Shown piece after piece: positions 1 through 8,666 of a stretch of DNA of 64,000 nucleotides. Each line of letters starts with the position of its first letter. Position 1 is the stretch's first letter. Both the position numbers and the translations under genes were made by a program. Source of the DNA: CAZOVB01 sp964583095. GTDB taxonomy: Bacteria > Planctomycetota > Phycisphaerae > SM23-33. The notes beneath the pieces are model-generated. The model saw nothing but the letters and a program-made list of their open reading frames with translations. It was not told where the DNA came from and ran no database searches. The stretch spans positions 11,720 to 75,719 of the forward strand of contig CAZOVB010000019.1 in NCBI GenBank assembly GCA_964583095.1, in the 5' to 3' direction.

Positions 1-76
1 TTTCGGATGCTCCGAAGGCTTTGCGCGGGGCAGGTTTTTTTTGTGCTGGTTGGGAAATTCGCCCGGATTTCCGCCA

Positions 77-104
77 TTGCAATCCCCATCCGCAGACGTA
101 TAAT
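77..104 (+). promoter_or_regulatory. sigma-70-type promoter of the tRNA gene
   Basis: TTGCAA at 77-82 and a perfect TATAAT at 99-104 are separated by 16 bases, 36 bases before the mature tRNA. This is a close match to a housekeeping promoter and it points straight at the tRNA. A run of eight T at 33-40 probably ends an upstream transcript whose gene lies outside the window. Confidence 0.75.
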
Positions 105-139
105 GCGTGCCTGTCGCGGCGGAATATCCCCGAGGCAAC

Positions 140-213
140 GGGCCTTTAGCTCAGTTGGCTAGAGCGCACGGATCACACCCGTGAGGTCAGAGGTTCGAGT
201 CCTCTAAGGCCCA
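140..213 (+). tRNA. tRNA-Val, anticodon CAC
   Basis: The cloverleaf folds without mismatch. Acceptor stem GGGCCTT pairs with AAGGCCC, the D stem GCTC with GAGC, the anticodon stem CACGG with CCGTG, and the T stem AGAGG with CCTCT around the loop TTCGAGT. The seven-base anticodon loop ATCACAC places U33 before CAC, which reads the valine codon GUG. The discriminator is A at 213 and the CCA end is not encoded. No further tRNA follows; the 293 bases to the next gene contain no convincing reading frame. Confidence 0.92.
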
Positions 214-506
214 GTCTGTGCTGTCAGGGCAGTAGGTGGGGCGAACAGGAAAATGCGAGGAATCTGCCGCCAGGCAGGAGCTCTCGTGCCGATTTCTGGA
301 GTTACAAACTCTTCGCAGGCGTGCGATGACTCAAGGGGAGCAGCCTGTCATCGGGGATGAATGTCAAGGAGTCTGCTACGAGCAAATCTTCCCGATCCGG
401 CCTTGGCGCCGTTTGAGCCGCTGTCGGCCTGAGCGGTCGATCGAGGCTCGGGGCTTCAATCAGAACTGGACGAAGGCTCCTGCGGGGGATCTGCGTCCTG
501 GTCGTC

Positions 507-3500
507 TCAGAGATCGCCGACGGCGGCTTTGAGTTGATCGGGCTCAAAAGGCTTGGCCAGGAATTCGATGCCCTCATCGACCAGGCCGTCACGATGGAGG
601 ACTTCTTCGGCATAGCCGGACATGAAGAGGCAACGCATGTGGGGGAATCTCTCCTGAAGTCTCCGGGCCAGTTCCTTCCCGCTCATCTCGGGCATGATCA
701 CGTCGGTAAGCAGCAGGTCGATGGGGCTGGTGTCGCTTTCCGTCATTTCCAGGGCTTCCTGGGGCCCCTGGGCACAGCGGACATCATATCCCTGCTGCTG
801 GAGGACGCGCCTGGCCAAGGCCAATACGGAGGGTTCATCTTCCACGATCAAAATGGATTGCCCTTCCCCCGCGGGGGACTGGACGAGCGAGGCTGAGCTT
901 TCCGGGGAGGAATCTTCCTGCGCCTCGGGCAGATAGATCCGGAATGTGGAGCCGTTTTCCGTCTCGCTGTCGGCCAGGGCGAAGCCGTCGTTTTGCCGGA
1001 CGATGCCGTAGACCGTTGAAAGCCCCAGCCCCGTGCCCTTGCCCTGGGGCTTGGTGGTGTAGAAGGGCTCAAATACACGCTCGAGGGTCTCGGCATCCAT
1101 GCCCTGGCCATTGTCGTGAACCGTCAGCACGGCGTAGCGACCGGGGGAGGCATCTACGTGGTGTTTGCAGAATGCCTCATCGATCTTCTCGGTCGCGGTC
1201 TGGATGGTGATCCGGCCGGTGGTGGCAAGCGCATCACGGGCGTTGAGAATCAGATTCGTCAGGACCTGGTCCAACTGGGCCGGGTCCACGCGTACCGGGC
1301 AGGGCTCTCCGGGATGGAATTCGAGTTGGATATGCTCCCCGATGAGTCGGTGGAGCATGGCGAGTCTTTCTTCGACGGCCTGGTCGAGATCCACCACGCG
1401 GGGCGAATAGGCCTGCTTGCGCGCATAGGCCAACAGCTGGCGTGTCAGGTCGGCCGATCGCTGGGCGGCATGGCGGATCTGGGAGACAGCCTCGAAGCCG
1501 GTATGGTTTTCGTCGATGTCCTCCAGAAGTACGTCGGCGAAGCCCAGGATGGTCTGGAGCATGTTGTTGAAGTCGTGTGCGATGCCGCCGGCGAGGCGTC
1601 CGACGGCTTCCATCTTCTGGGCCTGGCGGAGTTGCTCCCCGAGGAAGGTCCTTTCTTCTTCGGCTTCTTTTCGGGCGGTTATGTCGGTGGCGATTCCCTC
1701 GATGATGCAGTCCTCGCCCTCTCTTCGGATACTGACCGACCGGTCGCGGAGCCAGTGCGTCCTGCCCTGGGCGTCGCGGAAGCGGTATTCAATATCGAAG
1801 CTTTGGCCGGATTCAGCCTGGCGGATCGCTTCGGCGACCCGCTGGGTGTCCTGGGGGTCAATCGAATCCCGCCAGAGGAAGGGCTTCTCCCGCCGGGCCT
1901 GGGAGTCGTACCCGAAGATGTCGCAAGCCCGCTGCGACCAGTACAGGGCCCCGCGAAGGGTAGAGTATTCGTAGATGACGTCGGGCAGGTTCTCCACGAG
2001 GTGGCGGTATCTTTGCTCACTGCGAGCCAGGGCCTGCTGAGCCTTTTTCCGGGCGGTGATGTTCCTGCTGACGGCGATGATCCGCTCGGGCCGGCCCTGC
2101 TGGGGAGGATCGATCAAGGTGGTGGTGGATTCGAACCAGGTGTAAGCCCCATTCTTGTGGCGGATGCGGTAGGTCAAGCTATCGATCGGCTGACCCGCGC
2201 GGAGCCCTTGATGGCGCTGCCGGATGTCCTGGATATCATCGGGATGGAAGAAATCGTAGGCGTTTTGGCCCACCATCTCCTCCGGCTCGTAGCCCAGCAG
2301 GTCTTTGCAGGCGGGGGAGGCATACAGATAGGTTCCTTCCCAATCGTGCGTACTGATCATGTCGGTGGCGTAGCTGGCCAGAAGTCGATACTTCTTTTCG
2401 CTCACGGCCAGGCGTTGCTCGGCCGCTCGGCGGCGGAAGGTGTTGATCAGCAGTGCGGTGGTAAACAGCAGCAGGGCTGCCAGGGCGATTGCTCCCCAGA
2501 GCAGTTCGGTGCGGTGCCGCTGGTAGAAGCTCGGTTGGCCGTATTTAATGATGCTGCCCTCTGGAAGATCCTCCAGGGTAAGACCGAAGCGCTGCATCTG
2601 CCGGTAGTCGAACATGTACCGGTTCGAGCTTTCCACCGACACCGGGGGCAGTCGCTGCGGGTCGTCCAAAACGGCCAGGGCCTTTCGCGCGGTGGATCGG
2701 CCATGTACCTCTCCCGAAAGCAGCTTGCCTCCCAGGATTCCATAGCCCAGGAAGGCTTCAGCGGCGGCGAAAACAGGCCTCGGGGACGCTTGGCAGATGG
2801 CCGGCAGTATCCGGTCCAGGGCCAGGGGCTTGCCGGAGCGGTCTCGGAAGAAGCCCACGAAGTACGCGGCGGAGTCGGGCCCGAGGGAGCGGAGGTAGGC
2901 GAGAAGTTCGTCCTCGCTGAGGCCCTGGCCCGTGTCGGGGTATATGAAGTCGACGCCTTTGTTCCGGTAGCGGTCGGCCAGTGCCTCGAAGGTCGAGCGG
3001 TCGGCCAGGCCTGTGGTGGTTCGGTCGTGGATCAGGGCGATTCGGTTGACCTGGGGATAGAGTTGGAGGATCAGATCGGCCGTCGAGGCGATGTCGAGTT
3101 TCTCCACGACCCCGGTGTAGCGATGGTGTCCTTCGAGAATCTCGGGATCGAAGTCCTCGACATTCAGCCCGCAGAAAACGACGGGCACGTCTGGGAACAG
3201 TTTCTGCCGGTGCTGGAAGAGGAAGTGCAAGGCATCGTCGTCGCAGGAGATCACCACATCCGGGACCCACCGACGGTACTTGACCTTCAGCAACTCGAAG
3301 AAAGCCTCCTGCGTCAGCTCCGGCTCATGGTGCTTGGTGTCCATGTACTCCACGGAGATGTCGACGGTCCCATCGGCCTCGTTCAGGGCCTCCTCGATGC
3401 CCTTTTGAAGCGAGCGTGTCCAGGAGAGGGAGGGATGGTAAGAATGCAGGATGAGCACTCTGCGGCTCTGACACAGGGCCTGCGAGGGGCACAGGAGCAC

Positions 3501-3611
3501 AAAGACGCTCAGCAGGAGGAAGCTTCGGCCCGGACGTCGGCTTGCGTTGGGCGAACCGACCCCTTCTGGAAAGTCCGGAAGCGGGGAGGACAAACATCTC
3601 ACAAAACACAC
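507..3611 (-). CDS. hybrid sensor histidine kinase with periplasmic ABC-type ligand-binding domain
   Basis: Membrane sensor kinase of 1034 residues. A signal-like hydrophobic stretch lies at about 30-47. It is followed by a periplasmic domain (50-365) resembling ABC substrate-binding proteins, a transmembrane helix (371-391), two PAS domains (about 405-520 and 530-650), a HisKA segment with the phosphoacceptor in GGIAHDFNN (His679), and a HATPase with N box (NLILNARDAL), G1 (DNGQGM) and G2 (GKGTGLGLS). A receiver domain (about 918-1034) carries phosphoacceptor Asp970 in LLLTD and the conserved Lys in LAKPF. The ligand is unknown. The first codon is GTG. A second GTG at 3602 lies eight bases after an AGG and may be the true start. 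The kinase stands alone with no response regulator beside it, so its own receiver may be an intermediate. Confidence 0.9.
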   Translation of the reverse strand: MCFVRCLSSPLPDFPEGVGSPNASRRPGRSFLLLSVFVLLCPSQALCQSRRVLILHSYHPSLSWTRSLQKGIEEALNEADGTVDISVEYMDTKHHEPELTQEAFFELLKVKYRRWVPDVVISCDDDALHFLFQHRQKLFPDVPVVFCGLNVEDFDPEILEGHHRYTGVVEKLDIASTADLILQLYPQVNRIALIHDRTTTGLADRSTFEALADRYRNKGVDFIYPDTGQGLSEDELLAYLRSLGPDSAAYFVGFFRDRSGKPLALDRILPAICQASPRPVFAAAEAFLGYGILGGKLLSGEVHGRSTARKALAVLDDPQRLPPVSVESSNRYMFDYRQMQRFGLTLEDLPEGSIIKYGQPSFYQRHRTELLWGAIALAALLLFTTALLINTFRRRAAEQRLAVSEKKYRLLASYATDMISTHDWEGTYLYASPACKDLLGYEPEEMVGQNAYDFFHPDDIQDIRQRHQGLRAGQPIDSLTYRIRHKNGAYTWFESTTTLIDPPQQGRPERIIAVSRNITARKKAQQALARSEQRYRHLVENLPDVIYEYSTLRGALYWSQRACDIFGYDSQARREKPFLWRDSIDPQDTQRVAEAIRQAESGQSFDIEYRFRDAQGRTHWLRDRSVSIRREGEDCIIEGIATDITARKEAEEERTFLGEQLRQAQKMEAVGRLAGGIAHDFNNMLQTILGFADVLLEDIDENHTGFEAVSQIRHAAQRSADLTRQLLAYARKQAYSPRVVDLDQAVEERLAMLHRLIGEHIQLEFHPGEPCPVRVDPAQLDQVLTNLILNARDALATTGRITIQTATEKIDEAFCKHHVDASPGRYAVLTVHDNGQGMDAETLERVFEPFYTTKPQGKGTGLGLSTVYGIVRQNDGFALADSETENGSTFRIYLPEAQEDSSPESSASLVQSPAGEGQSILIVEDEPSVLALARRVLQQQGYDVRCAQGPQEALEMTESDTSPIDLLLTDVIMPEMSGKELARRLQERFPHMRCLFMSGYAEEVLHRDGLVDEGIEFLAKPFEPDQLKAAVGDL

Positions 3612-3654
3612 CTCATGCCCCGAGATCGTCAGAATACGGACGACTTGATCCCGT

Positions 3655-3670
3655 AGAAACTATAGTTTCT
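3655..3670. promoter_or_regulatory. 16-bp perfect palindrome upstream of the sensor kinase
   Basis: AGAAACTATAGTTTCT is a perfect inverted repeat 44 bases upstream of the kinase start, in an AT-rich patch of otherwise GC-rich sequence. On the minus strand a TTGACA lies upstream, but its spacing to TATAGT is 21 bases, longer than usual. A dimeric repressor or activator site is the likely role; which protein binds is not visible. Confidence 0.45.
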
Positions 3671-3877
3671 CTGCAGGCCCCGGATTGTCAATAGTTATCG
3701 GAGAATTCCTGATCGCAGCATAAGGCCGGGTTATATTGCGGGGATGATTTGTGATATATCGCAAAGACGGCCCTGCCGAAGCGCGATAGGTTGCGTGACC
3801 AGCCGTCGCCGACGGGTTGCAGTCCGGGTTTTCTTCCTACCAGCCGGCCGGGGCAATAGAGAAACGGAGAAACGGAT

Positions 3878-4927
3878 ATGAGACATCTTGCTGTTCTTGC
3901 GCTGCTGACGTGCGTGGTTTCGGCCTGCAATGGAGGCCAGGGCGAGCCGGGCCGGTGGCAGGAGTTGACCGAGAGCATTGACGCCTCCGAGGCCCGGATC
4001 GGCAGGGGGGCGATGGAAGTGCAGCGAGACACGGGCGATGTCTACATTTTGGGCAAGACCGGCGTCTATCGCTCCAGCGACGGCGGCAAGACGTGGGAAC
4101 TCTTCAGCGCAGAGCATGTCGTGGGGGCCTACTGGTACGCGGCCTCTCTGACGCTGGACCCCGAAGGCAAAGGGCGCCTGGCGGCCTTTATGAAGGATCC
4201 TCCCGAGAAACCCTATGCCAGCGCGATGACCCTGGATGGAGGCAAAAGCTGGCAGGAGATCACGCGGGTGAAGATGGACCGCAAGCTCCACAGCTACGGC
4301 TGGTCGTGGGGCCTGGTGGACTGGTCGCAGGAGAAGCCCACCTTCCTGCTGGGGCGGATGCACCATTCCTCGCGGATCTGGCAAAGCAGGGATGCGGGAA
4401 AGACCTGGAACGAGCTTCCCGTCGGTTCCCGCTACATGGGGATGATGGATGCATCGAACCTGGTGGTCTGGAACGAGCGAACCGGGCAGGCCTATCACAG
4501 CGCCGACGGCGGCAAGACCTGGCAGGAGACGGCCAGGCTGGAGGTCACGGCCTATCTGGCTGCGTCCTGGAAGGGCAAGCTTTACTGGGTGGTGCAGAAT
4601 GGGGTGGTCGTCAGTTCCGACGGAGGCAGAACCTGGAAGCAGCTTCCGGGCAAGCTGGACAAGCTCTACTGGGGCCCGGTCTTGGGTAAGACGGAAAAGG
4701 ACATGATCGTCGCGGGCCTGGAGGGGGTCTACCGCAGCAGGGACGGTGGCGTCTCGTGGGACCGGATTGCCGAGAATCACGCGGTGAAGATCAAGAAAGG
4801 CTTCGGGGAGGAGAAGTTCAAGATGGACTGGTTCATCGGGGAGACGGATTTCGCCTGGGACATTCATCGCAATCGGCTCTATCTATCGGTTCCGGGCAAG
4901 CTGTTCTTCCTGGAGCTGGAAGAGTAA
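3878..4927 (+). CDS. lipoprotein with Asp-box (sialidase/VPS10-type) propeller repeats
   Basis: 349 residues. A lipoprotein signal peptide ends in VSAC (Cys17), so it should be anchored on the outside of a membrane. The rest shows repeated Asp-box motifs: SSDGGKTWE, SADGGKTWQ, SSDGGRTWK, SRDAGKTWN and SRDGGVSWD. These mark the turns of a beta-propeller as in BNR/sialidase-like and YCF48-like proteins. Asp-boxes are structural, so they do not prove sialidase activity, and I see no Arg-triad arrangement that would. It reads in the same direction as the GH36-type enzyme 76 bases downstream, so a glycan-binding or glycan-processing role is a reasonable guess. The start has GGAG 11 bases upstream. 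Confidence 0.75.
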   Translation: MRHLAVLALLTCVVSACNGGQGEPGRWQELTESIDASEARIGRGAMEVQRDTGDVYILGKTGVYRSSDGGKTWELFSAEHVVGAYWYAASLTLDPEGKGRLAAFMKDPPEKPYASAMTLDGGKSWQEITRVKMDRKLHSYGWSWGLVDWSQEKPTFLLGRMHHSSRIWQSRDAGKTWNELPVGSRYMGMMDASNLVVWNERTGQAYHSADGGKTWQETARLEVTAYLAASWKGKLYWVVQNGVVVSSDGGRTWKQLPGKLDKLYWGPVLGKTEKDMIVAGLEGVYRSRDGGVSWDRIAENHAVKIKKGFGEEKFKMDWFIGETDFAWDIHRNRLYLSVPGKLFFLELEE

Positions 4928-5003
4928 CCCGGACAGAACGCCGGGAGAAGGACCCTCCCATACATTGATGCATTCGACTGGACCCGTGGAGAAGAGGACA
5001 CCC

Positions 5004-6995
5004 ATGCTTGCTATTTCCAAATGGACCCGCGACGTCAAGGCCGGAGAGTGGATGCCGGTTTCGTTCTTCCTGGAGGGCCGACCCGCCCGGCTGATTGCGG
5101 ACGGCCCGGCCCGGGGCGAGACGATCCCCTGTCGTGTAGAGGGGGCGGATCTCCGGGCTGAGCTTCGCATCGAGGAAGATGCCGAAATGAACCTGGTCCG
5201 CTTCGGGCTTTCTCTCCGGGCCGGCGCGGGGCCCTCGGGCAGGATCAACCGCCTGCGGATTCTCGACCTGCGCATCGAGCACGCAGACCACGAGGCGGGA
5301 ACGACCCTTCGGACCTTTACCGGGGGGACCGTCAAGCACTACACCGCATCGAGTTTTCCGCCCGCGCCGTTCCGGATTGAAGATACCTTCATGCGAGGCC
5401 ACGACATCGCCCGCTACCGCGAGGACACCGGGCGCTGCTCGAACGAGCACCTGCCGATCTGGCTTTACGGCCAGGCGGGAGGGGGCGTCTGGTTCGGCCC
5501 GGAATGGCACGGAAGCTGGTCGCTGGAGATTCATCGCCTGCCGGAGTATTCTACTGTCCTTCTGGAGCTGGACCCGATGGACTTCTGTCTCCAGGGCGGG
5601 GAGGAAATCCGCCTGCCCGAGATGGTGCTGGGCGTCTACCAGGGCGATCTCCAGGACGGCGGGAACCAGGTTCGTCGCGTGATACGCGATCGATACATTC
5701 CCGAAATCGGCGGGCAAAAGGCCGAGGCGAAACTGGCCTACCAGGTCCTCGGGGCCCATCCGGACTGGATGAGCGATCCGCAGATCTTCGATGAGGTGGA
5801 CCAGGCGTCGAAACTCGGGGCCCAGAGTTTCACCTGGAGCAGTTTCTGGCAGTTCCCGCTGGGCTTCAAGGAGGGGGGCAAGAACTGGTGGGATGTCATG
5901 GGGGACTATCGAGCCCAGGAATCTCGGTTTCCAAACGGCATCGAGCCTCTGGCCAGGGCGCTGGAGGATCGCGACATGCGCCTGGGCCTCTGGGTGGACC
6001 CACGTGTGGGGCTCTCGGCCGGCCAGGCCCTGGAAGATGCCCGGGACGTTTTGCTGTTCTTCGATGAAGAGCAGTGGGAGGCCGAGGCCCGGAAGAAGTA
6101 CAACCAGATCAGCTACGAGATCAACATTCAGCCGCTGATTGACCTGTCGCGACCGGCCGGGCGGGAGTTCTTCGCCGACATCCTGGAGCGCATGGTGACC
6201 CGGTGCGGCGCACGGTGGATCTGGTTCGACATGAACACCGATCCGGGCTTCTGCCACTTCCAGACCCACGAGGCTCCCGATCGCAAGGGCCTGCTGGAAC
6301 TGCGATGGTTCCAGGGGCTCGATGCGGTGATGACCGCCTTTGTCGAGAAACACCCGGACGTCTGGATCGAGTGGTGCGCCTCGGGGGGCAGGATGATCAG
6401 CCTGGCCGCCTGCCGCTACAGTCACTCCCACTGGATCACCGACTATGTCGGGCCCGATCCGGATATCGCCTCTTCGATTCGCGCCGGGGCCAACAGCATC
6501 CTCCCGGCCGTGTGCAACCACCAGTCGTTCTACCTGGCCCAGGAGCAGAACCAGAACGACAAGCCGATCAGCGACGAAGCGGCGATTTCGCACTTTGCCG
6601 GACATTTCGGGCTCAGCCAGGGACTCATTCACTACCCGCAAAAGGACCTGGACGTCCTGAAGAAGATGGGCGAGATCTGGAAAGAGCATGTACGTCCGAT
6701 GCTCTGCGGAGATTTCTACCTGCTTTCCGACCAGGCCCGGTCGCGGGAAGACTGGGAGGTATGGCAGGCGCACAGGCCGGACCTGGAGGAAGGCGTGGTC
6801 TGTGTGATGCGCCTTTCCCGCAGCCTCCAGAGCAGCCGGACGCTGCGGCTTCGCGGGCTCGATTCGGGCCGGGATCTCCAATGGGAACTTGTGGCGGGGC
6901 AGGGGCAATTCCAGGCCGAAGGTCTGGATCTGACGGTCAGCTTCGATTCCTCGCGCGTCGTCGTGCTTCGCTATCGGGCCAAGGAGTCAGCCTGA
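5004..6995 (+). CDS. GH36-type alpha-galactosidase-like glycoside hydrolase
   Basis: 663 residues from an ATG preceded by GAGGACACCC; an in-frame TTG at 4965 would add 13 residues without a better ribosome site. The N-terminal third is a beta-sandwich, the middle a TIM barrel, the end a small beta domain, as in clan GH-D. The barrel shows WIWFDMNTDP, where Asp409 fits the nucleophile position. The segment ENCASGG of the family appears as EWCASGGRM, followed by HSHWITDYVGPD, in which Asp480 fits the acid/base. No signal peptide is seen, so it would act in the cytoplasm on an imported oligosaccharide. Exact substrate is not deducible; alpha-galactosidase is the commonest activity of the family. 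Confidence 0.8.
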   Translation: MLAISKWTRDVKAGEWMPVSFFLEGRPARLIADGPARGETIPCRVEGADLRAELRIEEDAEMNLVRFGLSLRAGAGPSGRINRLRILDLRIEHADHEAGTTLRTFTGGTVKHYTASSFPPAPFRIEDTFMRGHDIARYREDTGRCSNEHLPIWLYGQAGGGVWFGPEWHGSWSLEIHRLPEYSTVLLELDPMDFCLQGGEEIRLPEMVLGVYQGDLQDGGNQVRRVIRDRYIPEIGGQKAEAKLAYQVLGAHPDWMSDPQIFDEVDQASKLGAQSFTWSSFWQFPLGFKEGGKNWWDVMGDYRAQESRFPNGIEPLARALEDRDMRLGLWVDPRVGLSAGQALEDARDVLLFFDEEQWEAEARKKYNQISYEINIQPLIDLSRPAGREFFADILERMVTRCGARWIWFDMNTDPGFCHFQTHEAPDRKGLLELRWFQGLDAVMTAFVEKHPDVWIEWCASGGRMISLAACRYSHSHWITDYVGPDPDIASSIRAGANSILPAVCNHQSFYLAQEQNQNDKPISDEAAISHFAGHFGLSQGLIHYPQKDLDVLKKMGEIWKEHVRPMLCGDFYLLSDQARSREDWEVWQAHRPDLEEGVVCVMRLSRSLQSSRTLRLRGLDSGRDLQWELVAGQGQFQAEGLDLTVSFDSSRVVVLRYRAKESA

Positions 6996-7089
6996 GACGC
7001 AACTTTTTCTCCCAAGCGGTGTTGCAGGGACAACCGGCGAGGCGGGCTTGAAATCCCGCGGCGTATGTCTCAGAATACCCTCGCCGGTG

Positions 7090-7110
7090 GCGACAGCCCG
7101 ACGCTGTCGC
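7090..7110. promoter_or_regulatory. 8-bp inverted repeat before the ABC operon
   Basis: GCGACAGC and GCTGTCGC are perfect inverted arms around a five-base loop, 83 bases before the ATPase start and next to a possible -10 (GATACT, 7115-7120). It could be an operator or a short RNA hairpin. There is no T-run, so it is not a clear terminator of the upstream gene. Confidence 0.3.
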
Positions 7111-7192
7111 GATAGGATACTGCACAAGGCAAGGCTTGGCCTGCAAGGCCGGGCTCCACGACGGTTCAAAAGCCAATCAGGGAAAAGAGCGT

Positions 7193-7903
7193 ATGATCGA
7201 GGTCCAAGATCTTCGACGCAGTTTCGGGCCCATCGTGGCCGTTGACGGCATGTCGTTCCGAGCCGAAAAGGGCGAGGTCGTGGGCATTCTGGGCCCCAAC
7301 GGTGCGGGCAAGAGCACGGCCATGAAGATGCTCACGGGTTTTTTGGAACCCGATGGAGGCCGGGCGCGCATCTGCGGGATGGATGTGGTGCGTCAAAGCA
7401 AGAAAGTCCGCAGCCGCCTGGGGTACCTGCCCGAGAACTCGCCTCTGTACGACGAGATGAGCGTCTATTCGTTTCTCAAGTTCATCTGCAGCGCTCGCGG
7501 AAGCATTCCCGGCGGGGCGAAGGAAGCGATCGAGCGCGTCATCCGGCGCTGCGCCCTGGACCCGGTGCGACACCAGACGATCGAGACGCTCTCGAAGGGG
7601 TATCGCAGACGCGTGGGGCTGGCCCAGTCCCTGGTGCACGATCCCCCCGTTTTGATCCTGGACGAGCCGACCGATGGACTGGACCCGAACCAGAAGCACG
7701 ACGTGCGGGAGCTGATCCGCTCCATGGGAAAAGACAAGTGTATCCTGATCTCCACGCATATTCTGGAAGAGGTCGAAGCGGTCTGCACCCGTGCGATGAT
7801 CATGGCCCGCGGTAAGGTCCTGGTCGACTCGACCCCCGAGAAGATCAAGCAGGATCACGCCGCCGGCCTGGACGAAGCGTTCCGCAAGATCACGGCTGCC
7901 TGA
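7193..7903 (+). CDS. gldA: ABC transporter ATP-binding protein, GldA-like
   Basis: 236 residues, the usual size of a single ABC ATPase. Walker A is GPNGAGKST (34-42). The signature is LSKGYRRRVGLAQ, the variant common in Gld/Nod-type ATPases. Walker B is LILDEPTDGLDP, followed by the H-loop in LISTHILEEVE. The ATG at 7193 follows GGGAAAAGAGCGT; an in-frame upstream start at 7136 lacks a ribosome site. It is first in a four-gene run with the permease, GldG-like protein and DUF4340 protein. In Bacteroidota GldAFG supports gliding and secretion, but in planctomycetes such sets are widespread without gliding and their cargo is unknown. Confidence 0.88.
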   Translation: MIEVQDLRRSFGPIVAVDGMSFRAEKGEVVGILGPNGAGKSTAMKMLTGFLEPDGGRARICGMDVVRQSKKVRSRLGYLPENSPLYDEMSVYSFLKFICSARGSIPGGAKEAIERVIRRCALDPVRHQTIETLSKGYRRRVGLAQSLVHDPPVLILDEPTDGLDPNQKHDVRELIRSMGKDKCILISTHILEEVEAVCTRAMIMARGKVLVDSTPEKIKQDHAAGLDEAFRKITAA

Positions 7904-7931
7904 GCCCCCGTCCCACCTGCCCAGGAGAGCA

Positions 7932-8666
7932 ATGATGAGAGGTTTCTTGGCTGTATTTGTCAGAGAACTCAAGGCCTACTTCGCCACGCCGATGGCCTAT
8001 GTGTTCCTCGTAGTGTTCCTGTTCTTCGCCGGCTACCTGCCGTTTCGCGAAGGATGGTACCAGGCCCAGCAGGCCGACATGCGGTTGTTCTTCAACATGA
8101 TGCCGCTGCTGTTCCTGTTCCTGGTTCCCGTCGCGGCGATGCGCCTCTGGGCCGAGGAACGCCGCAGCGGGACGATCGAACTGCTCCTGACCCTGCCGAT
8201 CAGCGTTCTCCAGGCGGCGCTGGCGAAGTTCCTGGCCGCCTGGCTGTTCCTGTTGATCGCCCTGGTTCTGACCTTCCCGTTCCCGCTGACGGTGGAGTAT
8301 CTGGGAGATCCGGACTGGACGCAGATCCTCATGGGGTACCTGGGCAGTTTCCTGGTGGCCGGGTCGCTGCTGGCGATCGGGTGCTTTTTTTCGGCCCTGT
8401 CGAAGAACCAGGTCATCAGCTTCATCCTTACGGCGGTGGCGTCGGCCCTGCTGGTCTTTGGAGGGATGCCCGAGACGCTTTCGTATCTTCAGACGGCCCT
8501 GCCGGCGGGCCTGGTGGAAACCGTTGAGATGCTCAGCATTGGAACGCATTTCGATTCCATCTCCCGCGGCGTGCTGGTCCTGGCGGATCTGCTTTACTTT
8601 GTTGTGCTCATCGCGGGCTGGCTGTTTGCCTGCGTGATCCTGCTTCAGGAAAGGAAGGCGGCCTGA
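7932..8666 (+). CDS. gldF: ABC-2 type permease, GldF-like
   Basis: 244 residues with about six predicted membrane helices and the ABC-2 permease layout. A short cytoplasmic N-terminus with the ELKAYFATPMAY motif is followed by alternating hydrophobic segments and the conserved EERRSGTIELLLTLP loop that contacts the ATPase. It starts 28 bases after the ATPase gene behind an AGGAG, and its stop codon overlaps the start of the next gene by one base (TGATG). This fits one operon and coupled translation. It would form the membrane channel of the exporter with two copies of the ATPase. Confidence 0.88.
   Translation: MMRGFLAVFVRELKAYFATPMAYVFLVVFLFFAGYLPFREGWYQAQQADMRLFFNMMPLLFLFLVPVAAMRLWAEERRSGTIELLLTLPISVLQAALAKFLAAWLFLLIALVLTFPFPLTVEYLGDPDWTQILMGYLGSFLVAGSLLAIGCFFSALSKNQVISFILTAVASALLVFGGMPETLSYLQTALPAGLVETVEMLSIGTHFDSISRGVLVLADLLYFVVLIAGWLFACVILLQERKAA

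Noticed and set aside
1..40. TTCGGA-TGC-TCCGAA hairpin and T-run at the left edge
   Set aside because: The hairpin and the T-run are 16 bases apart, and the upstream gene is outside the window, so a terminator cannot be confirmed.
1116..3656. 846-residue plus-strand frame over the kinase gene
   Set aside because: It mirrors the minus-strand kinase, which has clear PAS, HisKA, HATPase and receiver motifs. The plus frame has no domain and exists because of GC-rich third positions.
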